From positions 1-64,000 of the forward strand of contig JACKHP010000020.1 of the NCBI GenBank assembly GCA_020638905.1: a stretch of 64,000 nucleotides of DNA, read 5' to 3'. How positions within the stretch are numbered: position 1 is the first letter of the stretch; every line of letters starts with the position of its first letter. Shown piece by piece: positions 58,664 through 64,000 of this stretch. Origin of the DNA: Planctomycetota bacterium. GTDB taxonomy: Bacteria > Planctomycetota > B15-G4. Both the position numbers and the translations under genes were made by a program. The notes below the pieces were generated by a model. The model ran no database searches, had not been told where the DNA came from, and saw only the letters and a list, made by a program, of their open reading frames with translations.

Positions 58664-58782
58664 GTGCGCTTCGGGAGGCACACCGCGACGCACGCGCGAC
58701 GGGCGACGGCCCCTGACGCCGCGCGACGTGCGCGCGTCCCCGCACCGGTCGCTCGAACCGCCGACGCGGGACGCGCCCGGCC

Positions 58783-60564
58783 TCAGGGAACCCACACGAG
58801 ACGCCCCTCGGGGGACGGCTCCTCGTCCCGGCCCAGCGGACGCACGCGCGCGTCGTCGATCTCGAACAGCACCGCAGCCTCGGCGTTCTGGGCCCGGAAG
58901 GCGTCCCAGTCGTACTCGGCGCTGAGCTTGGTCGACTTCACGTGGCGTCCGCCCCAGGTGCGCGCGGCCAGCGACGAGAAGCTGCCGGGCTCGCCCCACG
59001 GCCGCCTGCCCTGCAGGTGCGCGCCGCGTCCCTCCGACGGCTCGCCCTCGATCGGCTCGGCGCGCGGAGTGAGCTGCAGCACGTGGTCGCGTCCGAACAG
59101 GTCGCCCAGGGCCACGCAGGCCAGGCTGTTGTAGGCGTCGTCGCGTGTCGCGGCGAGCAGCCAGTCGAAGCGTTCGAGCGGCAGCTCGTCGAGCGTGCTC
59201 TCCTCGAGCACGTCGCCGTGCACGGTGTCGAGGCCGGCGAGGCGCGCCTGGCTCACCGAGCGCCAGGACTCGTCGACGCACAGCACGTCGACACCGGCCT
59301 GCTTCAGCGCGCGGCACAGTTCGAGCGAGAAGGCGCTCACGCCGAGCACCAGCACGCCGCCGCCGCTGCGTCCCGCGAGCCCGAGGCGACGCGCCAGCGG
59401 CGCCACCGTGAACCCGTGCAACGCCACCGAGAGCACGATCACGCCGAAGACCACCGGCACCATCGCACGCGCGTCGGGATAGCCGGCCGCGACGAGCCGC
59501 GGCGCGAGCGCGCCCGCCATCGCCGCGGCCACGATGCCGCGCGGAGCGATCCAGCCCACGAGCAGTTTCTCGGCGCGCGGGACGTCGGTGCCGAGCAGCG
59601 CCGTCCAGACCGTGAGCGGACGCACCACGAACAGGATCGCGAGCACGAGGAGGACCACCCCGGGATCGAACGCCAGGAGGTCGGCGCGGGCGATGCGCGC
59701 CGAGAGCACCAGGAACAGGACCGCCACGAGCACGGTGGCGACCGTCTCCTTGAACTGGCGGATGGCCTCGAGACTGGGCGAGCTCCCGTTGGCCAGGACC
59801 ACGCCCATGGTCGTGACCGCCAGGAGCCCCGCCTCGTGGAAGGCCTGCTCCGCCACGGCGAACGCGAGCAGCACCCCGGCCAGGATCACCGGCGCCTTGA
59901 GGTGCTCGGGCACCGCGCCGCGCTCGAGCGCCTTGCCCAGCAGCCCGCCCAGCAAGGCCCCCCCCAGTCCGGCGAGCACGACCCGTCCCACCATGGCCGC
60001 GAGCGGGGCCGCGACCCCGGCGTGCTGCAGTTCGCCGTGCAGCAGCACGCCCTCGAGCACGAGCACCGCGAGCAGCGCGCCGAGCGGGTCGTTCACGATG
60101 CCCTCCCAGCGCAGCAGCCGCGCGGGACGTTGCGCCAGCCGTGCCTGGCGCAACATGGGCTTGATCACCGTCGGACCGGTCACCACGAGGATCGCACCGA
60201 CCACCGCCGCGACCGGCCAGGAGAGCCCGGCCAGAGCGTGCCCGAGCAGCGTCGTGAGCACGAACGAGACCACCAGTCCGCCGAGCACGAGCCGCAGCAG
60301 CGGCCAGCCGAGCTTGCGTGCCTCGGCCAGGCGCAGCGAGAGACCGCCCTCGAACAGCACCACCGCCACCGCGAGCGAGACGAGCGGGTCGAGCACCGAG
60401 CCGAACAGCGCGTCCGGCACCAGCACGCCCGTCAGCGGACCGAGCAGCAGTCCCGTCGCGAGCAGCAGCACGATCGACGGCACGCCCACGCGCCCCGCGA
60501 GCCACTGCGCGAGCACTCCCGCGACCACCAACCCGGCGAGCACCAGCAGCGGATCGTGCGACAA
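58783..60564 (-). CDS. CPA-type cation/proton antiporter with RCK/TrkA-N domain
   Basis: A 593-residue membrane protein. About 12 helices fill residues 5-390, with VGVPSIVLLLATGLLLGP, the TGPTVIKPMLRQ and EGIVNDPLGA ion-site segments and WIAPRGIVAAAMAG, as in NhaP/KefB-like antiporters. A TrkA-N Rossmann domain (about 405-500, GVLVLGVSAFSLELCRAL) and a C-terminal RCK-like domain follow. It probably exchanges Na+ or K+ for H+ under nucleotide control. TTG 60564 is chosen (GGGGGA seven bases upstream); no ATG gives a full first helix. Confidence 0.88.
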   Translation of the reverse strand: MSHDPLLVLAGLVVAGVLAQWLAGRVGVPSIVLLLATGLLLGPLTGVLVPDALFGSVLDPLVSLAVAVVLFEGGLSLRLAEARKLGWPLLRLVLGGLVVSFVLTTLLGHALAGLSWPVAAVVGAILVVTGPTVIKPMLRQARLAQRPARLLRWEGIVNDPLGALLAVLVLEGVLLHGELQHAGVAAPLAAMVGRVVLAGLGGALLGGLLGKALERGAVPEHLKAPVILAGVLLAFAVAEQAFHEAGLLAVTTMGVVLANGSSPSLEAIRQFKETVATVLVAVLFLVLSARIARADLLAFDPGVVLLVLAILFVVRPLTVWTALLGTDVPRAEKLLVGWIAPRGIVAAAMAGALAPRLVAAGYPDARAMVPVVFGVIVLSVALHGFTVAPLARRLGLAGRSGGGVLVLGVSAFSLELCRALKQAGVDVLCVDESWRSVSQARLAGLDTVHGDVLEESTLDELPLERFDWLLAATRDDAYNSLACVALGDLFGRDHVLQLTPRAEPIEGEPSEGRGAHLQGRRPWGEPGSFSSLAARTWGGRHVKSTKLSAEYDWDAFRAQNAEAAVLFEIDDARVRPLGRDEEPSPEGRLVWVP

Positions 60565-60590
60565 GCAGTCATCCCCCAGCGCGACGGCGC

Positions 60591-61352
60591 TCAGCCGTCG
60601 CTCGCCGGACGACTCGCCTCGAGCGTACGCAGCGCCGCGAGGATCTCGCGCACGCGCTGACGGAAGCGCTCGACCGATTCGGGCTTCTCGATCGTGCGCT
60701 CCCACCAGCGCTTCCAGCCGTCGAGCGTGGCCAGGCGCGCCTGCACCGCGGTCGGACCCAGCGCGTCGGGACGTCCGGCCAGCACGACCTGCTTGTAGCG
60801 CGCCTGCCGCACGTACCAGCCCTCGGTGAGCGCCGTCGCGCGCTCGACGTCCTCGCGCACGGACATGTCGAGTCCGATGCAGGCGTTCAGGAACGCGGGC
60901 GTGAGCCAGGCGATGTCGGCCTTGTCGAGCAGCTGGTCGAGCTGGTCCATGCGCGCCGGGTCGGACGTCTGCAGGTAGCGCTCGTCGACCAGGTCGGTGA
61001 GCATGTCGAAGGTGCCCAGATCGCAGCCCGGCGCGGGACCGAAGGGCCTGGCGGAGTAGACGCTCGTCGCGAACGGCGCGCCGGCCACCGCGGGCAGGAT
61101 CGTCGGCGCCGACGCGGCCGCCGTGTCGGACGCCTGGCCGTCGCCCGGCAGCGCCGCCGACGAGGTCACGTCGGCCGCCGCGTCGCGCGCATCCTGCGCC
61201 GCCCCCTCGTCGGACGTCGCCGGCGTCGCGTCCCCCCCGCCGCTCTCGTCGGCGAAGGCGGCGGGATCACCGGCGGTCCCCGGCGCGGCGCAGGCGCCGA
61301 GCGACAGCGAGAGACCGGCCAGCACGAGCACGCGCAGCGTGGAACGGGACAT
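60591..61352 (-). CDS. Lipoprotein of unknown function
   Basis: A 253-residue lipoprotein with lipobox LSLGAC (Cys 20). An Ala/Asp/Gly-rich linker (25-80) leads to a helical domain (about 100-245) with GTFDMLTDLVDERYL and DGWKRWWERTIEKPESVERF. No known family or catalytic motif is recognised. GGAGG lies eight bases before ATG 61352. It is 26 bp upstream of the antiporter on the same strand, so co-transcribed with it. Confidence 0.75.
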   Translation of the reverse strand: MSRSTLRVLVLAGLSLSLGACAAPGTAGDPAAFADESGGGDATPATSDEGAAQDARDAAADVTSSAALPGDGQASDTAAASAPTILPAVAGAPFATSVYSARPFGPAPGCDLGTFDMLTDLVDERYLQTSDPARMDQLDQLLDKADIAWLTPAFLNACIGLDMSVREDVERATALTEGWYVRQARYKQVVLAGRPDALGPTAVQARLATLDGWKRWWERTIEKPESVERFRQRVREILAALRTLEASRPASDG

Positions 61353-61459
61353 CGGGCAGACCTCCGGGACACGACGCGAGGGAACGGGCAAGGTAGCAAA
61401 CGCAGCGACCCGGCCGCGTGCGAGGCGCCCGGCCGCCGTCCCTCCCCGCGCGCCCTTCG

Positions 61460-62242
61460 TCAGCCAGGGGCGCCGCGCAGCACCGCGTCGACCCGGGCGA
61501 GCACGTCCTCGGCCGGCCCGCGCAGCGCGAGGTCGACGCGCCCGCTCGCGTCGGTGGCAAAGGGATTCACCTCGACGGTGAAGGCCCCGCGCGCCGCGGC
61601 GGCGTCGAGCAGTCCGGCCGCCGGGTAGACGACGGCCGAGGTGCCCACCACCAGGAACAGCTCGCACGCCAGGGCCTGCTCCAGCCGCTCGAGCGCCTCC
61701 GTCGGGATCGCCTCGCCGAACCACACCACGCCGGGACGCAGGGGCGCGCCGCACGACGGACACCGCGGCGGCAGGTCGTCGAACGCGACGCGCTCGTCGC
61801 GCCAGCGTCGCGGGACGCCCGCGCATCCGGCCCAGCAGCCGACCTCCCACAGCGACCCGTGGAAGCGCACGACGTCGGCGGTGCCCGCGCGCTCGTGCAA
61901 CCCGTCGACGTTCTGGGTCACGAGCAGGAAACCCGGCAGCTCGCGACTCCAGCGGCTCAGCACCTCGTGCGCCGCGTTCGGGACGCAGCGCGCCACGGCC
62001 GCGCGCCGCTCGGCGTACCACTCCCAGACCGTGCGCGGATCACGCGCGAACGCGGCCGGCGTGGCGAGCTCCTCGACGCGCCGTCGACGCCAGAGTCCGT
62101 CGCGCCCGCGGAACGTCGGCACGCCGCTGGCCGCCGACACGCCCGCCCCGGTGAGGACGGTCACCGCACGCGCGGCGCGCAGACGCCCGGCCACCGCACG
62201 CACGTGCTCCTCGCGCACGTCGTCGGACGAGCGCTCGTGCAT
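61460..62242 (-). CDS. Sirtuin, NAD-dependent protein deacylase (CobB-like)
   Basis: A 260-residue canonical class III-type sirtuin. NAD motif TGAGVSAASGVPTFRG (31-46), TQNVDGLH (109-116), catalytic H128 in FHGS and a zinc site C136, C140, C161, C164 are all intact. Y76 and R79 form the YxxR pair that in SIRT5/CobB favours succinyl- and malonyl-lysine. It removes acyl groups from lysines using NAD+. ATG 62242 lies 5 bp after the M16 peptidase stop, so the two are one transcript. Confidence 0.94.
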   Translation of the reverse strand: MHERSSDDVREEHVRAVAGRLRAARAVTVLTGAGVSAASGVPTFRGRDGLWRRRRVEELATPAAFARDPRTVWEWYAERRAAVARCVPNAAHEVLSRWSRELPGFLLVTQNVDGLHERAGTADVVRFHGSLWEVGCWAGCAGVPRRWRDERVAFDDLPPRCPSCGAPLRPGVVWFGEAIPTEALERLEQALACELFLVVGTSAVVYPAAGLLDAAAARGAFTVEVNPFATDASGRVDLALRGPAEDVLARVDAVLRGAPG

Positions 62243-62247
62243 CGGCG

Positions 62248-63597
62248 TCAGTCGGCTTCCGGCCGCAGCAGCAGCGACGAGCGCCGTTCGGGCCGCAGGC
62301 TCTCGGAGGCCATGCCCAGCACCTCTTCGGGCGTGAGCGAGACGTATCCCGGGAGCTGCTCGATGTCGAGTCCCATGTTGTCGCGCGCGTAGAGCAGGAA
62401 CAGCGTCTGCTGCGCCTCGATGATGTCGAGCTGGCCCTTCAACGAGGCGTACTCGGGCTCCTCCTCGGCGAGCCGCCGGATCTCGGCGAAGTCGGGCCAC
62501 TCGGCGAGTTGGCTGCCCATGTTGGACACCATCTGGGCCGCCTCGTTCGGCGTGAACGAGGTGTAGAGCTTGTCGAGCTCGGCGCGCACGTCCTCGACGG
62601 TGACGCCCTCGGGCAGCGGACCCGAGACGAGCAGGAAGCGCCCCTCGGGCACCACGAGGTCGGCGAAGGCCGCCGCCTGCACGCCCAGCGACGCCAGCGT
62701 CTGGCGCTGACCGATGCGCGTGTTCACGAGCAACGCCAGGGCGTCGGCGGCCATGCGGTCGTGTGCGCCGCGGTCGGGCAGCCGGTACCACTCCATGTAG
62801 TGGCGCACGGGCACGTCCCAGGTCGCCTCGAGGTGCACGGGGCCCGCGAGCCGGTCCTTGGCCTTGGCCGCGGACGCCTGCCACGGCGGTCGCGCCACGA
62901 GTCCGCCGAAGTCCTCGGCGACGGCGGCCAGCACCTCGTCGGCCGGCGCCGGTCCCACCGAGACGAGCTGCACCCCCGGTCCGGGACGGACCTCGTCGGC
63001 CAGCGCCGCGATGACGTCCTCGGTCGTGGCGCGCTCGACGTCGCCGAGCGCGCGCACGTGCGTCGCGCCGTGGCGCACGACCTGGTTCCACGCGGCCAGC
63101 GCCCACTTGTGGGTCACGCCGCCCGCGCTCGTGCCCATGACCTCCTGATGCACGAGGCCCTTCTCGCGCGCGAGCATGGCGTCGAGTTCGGGGGACGGCT
63201 GCAGCGCTCCGGCGCGCAGCCACTCGGCGTGGTGCCGCTGCGCCTCGCGCCAGCGCTCGGGCGGCGCCAGGCTCTCGAGCCGCAGCGCGAGCGCGGTCGT
63301 CTCGCCGTTCACCGTGATGCCGTCGATGTCGTACGTCGCGTTGGACGGCTCGCTGGAGCGCAGCATGAAGTGCTCGAGCAGGTGGCTCCACTGGGTGTGG
63401 CCCGCGCCGTCGGAGAGCAGCCCGAGCGGCAGCAGCGTGAGGAACACCTGGCTCTTCGCGGCCGGCGCCTCGACCACGAGCACGCGCACGCCGTTCTCCA
63501 GCGTCGTCTCGTGGAACGGCGGGTCGTCGGCGCGCGCGGGCGCGGCGACGAGCGCGACGCCCAGCAGCGTCGCGAGCAGGCGGGAGGCGTACGGCAT
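62248..63597 (-). CDS. Exported M16-family metallopeptidase
   Basis: A 449-residue pitrilysin-type peptidase. The signal peptide ends ARADDP. The inverted zinc motif HLLEH (72-76) is intact, and a downstream glutamate in GLVHQEVMG is a plausible third ligand. The second half corresponds to the inactive M16 C-terminal lobe (near EWYRLPDRGAHDRMA). It would degrade peptides in the periplasm. It is the first gene before the sirtuin. Confidence 0.9.
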   Translation of the reverse strand: MPYASRLLATLLGVALVAAPARADDPPFHETTLENGVRVLVVEAPAAKSQVFLTLLPLGLLSDGAGHTQWSHLLEHFMLRSSEPSNATYDIDGITVNGETTALALRLESLAPPERWREAQRHHAEWLRAGALQPSPELDAMLAREKGLVHQEVMGTSAGGVTHKWALAAWNQVVRHGATHVRALGDVERATTEDVIAALADEVRPGPGVQLVSVGPAPADEVLAAVAEDFGGLVARPPWQASAAKAKDRLAGPVHLEATWDVPVRHYMEWYRLPDRGAHDRMAADALALLVNTRIGQRQTLASLGVQAAAFADLVVPEGRFLLVSGPLPEGVTVEDVRAELDKLYTSFTPNEAAQMVSNMGSQLAEWPDFAEIRRLAEEEPEYASLKGQLDIIEAQQTLFLLYARDNMGLDIEQLPGYVSLTPEEVLGMASESLRPERRSSLLLRPEAD

Positions 63598-63729
63598 GGG
63601 GACGGTCTCGGGACGGGAGGACTTCGGCCGGGGCGGCGAGCCGATCGCGCAGCGTAGCGCTCGCGGCGTGCGCCTGTCATGGCCGCCCCTGGACGCGGGC
63701 CGGGACCCGGGTCCGACGGGCGGGGCCGC

Positions 63730-64000
63730 TCAGCCGCCTCCGGCCGCGCGGAACAGGTCGGTCACCCAGGGCATCCAGTGCTCGAAGAACGACCACGCGG
63801 CGGGGTCCTGCACGGCGCCGGAGAGCACGTGCGCGCCGCGCGCCAGGCCGCCCGCGGCGTAGTGTCCGAAGGCCGCGCCACCCACCGCGGCCCAGCCCGC
63901 CGCGACGCCGCCGTGGACGACGCCGCCGGCCGCCACGCCGCCCAGCACGAGCAGGCCCAGCGCGAGGCCGCCCATGCCGAGCACGCCGACGCTGACGCCG
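63730..64000 (-). CDS. Glycine-rich membrane protein, N-terminus outside window
   Basis: The last ~90 residues of a protein whose start lies beyond the window. It shows Gly/Ala/Val repeats with the spacing seen in beta-helical or membrane glycine-zipper segments (LGMGGLALGLLVLGGVAAGG), then an amphipathic end (DPAAWSFFEHWMPWVTDLF). Such tails occur in uncharacterised membrane proteins; the function cannot be read from this part. Confidence 0.6.
   Translation of the reverse strand, partial: GVSVGVLGMGGLALGLLVLGGVAAGGVVHGGVAAGWAAVGGAAFGHYAAGGLARGAHVLSGAVQDPAAWSFFEHWMPWVTDLFRAAGGG

Noticed and set aside
1..64000. tRNA and rRNA genes
   Set aside because: No GGTTCGAATCC-type T-arm with a matching acceptor stem and no rRNA-like stretch was found by eye. 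A covariance search would be needed to exclude them fully.

Overview
The window is one high-GC bacterial chromosome segment. The gene content points to Planctomycetota, probably a deep-branching, very GC-rich lineage: a paired DUF1800/DUF1501 operon, four sulfatase-superfamily proteins, a planctomycete-type ECF sigma factor, many secreted proteins and lipoproteins, and frequent 4-base ATGA/GTGA gene overlaps. No rRNA, tRNA, CRISPR array, phage or insertion sequence could be recognised. The lineage is inferred from gene content only.

Layout. 0-2.3 kb: an Hpt protein cut by the window edge and a PhoB/PhoR-like two-component pair. 2.7-6.7 kb: a lipoprotein with an HExxH motif, an ALDH7-type aldehyde dehydrogenase and a small membrane-anchored protein. 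6.7-14.9 kb: larB, larC and larE for the nickel-pincer nucleotide cofactor, interleaved with an SLC12-like transporter, a cupin and a formylglycine-type sulfatase. 14.9-20.7 kb: secreted proteins leading into a DUF3352-like/DUF1800/DUF1501 operon, then a degenerate molybdopterin-fold protein. 20.9-28.1 kb: a complete ISC iron-sulfur operon (Rrf2 regulator, iscS, iscU, iscA, hscB, hscA, iscX) without ferredoxin, running into a thioesterase and a sulfatase-like lipoprotein. 28-36.1 kb: an M61 peptidase, the plsY-gpsA phospholipid pair, another sulfatase-like lipoprotein, a 6-pyruvoyl-tetrahydropterin synthase-family enzyme, a 66-residue protein and a second A-type Fe-S carrier. 36.2-41.5 kb: a large SIR2-like/P-loop/TPR/RG-tail protein under a near-consensus promoter, a PPi-dependent phosphofructokinase, a DUF4870 protein and a four-CBS protein. 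41.9-46 kb: a DUF481 outer-membrane protein, an NHL protein, a gene-poor stretch with a 40-bp inverted repeat, and an enoyl-CoA hydratase. 46.2-50.4 kb: DUF547, two selenoprotein genes read through in-frame TGA, a urate-oxidase-N-like membrane protein and a cupredoxin-like lipoprotein. 50.4-57.4 kb: five genes broken by frameshifts, interspersed with intact ClpP-like, radical SAM and ankyrin genes. 57.4-64 kb: ECF sigma factor, STAS protein, cation/proton antiporter, lipoprotein, sirtuin, M16 peptidase and a glycine-rich membrane protein cut by the window edge.

The strongest unusual signals are these. (1) Two selenoproteins: a GrdB-family protein with a U-x-x-C motif and an AhpD-like protein with a C-x-x-U motif, each followed by a hairpin at SECIS distance. 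(2) A SIR2-like STAND-type protein whose sirtuin motifs look degenerate while its P-loop is largely kept, ending in an 80-residue RG/GGR tail. (3) Several genes whose -10 element sits 6-7 bases before the ATG, which implies leaderless mRNAs. (4) An HscB with the N-terminal tetracysteine motif known from human HSC20. (5) A local cluster of frameshifts that may be assembly error or gene decay.
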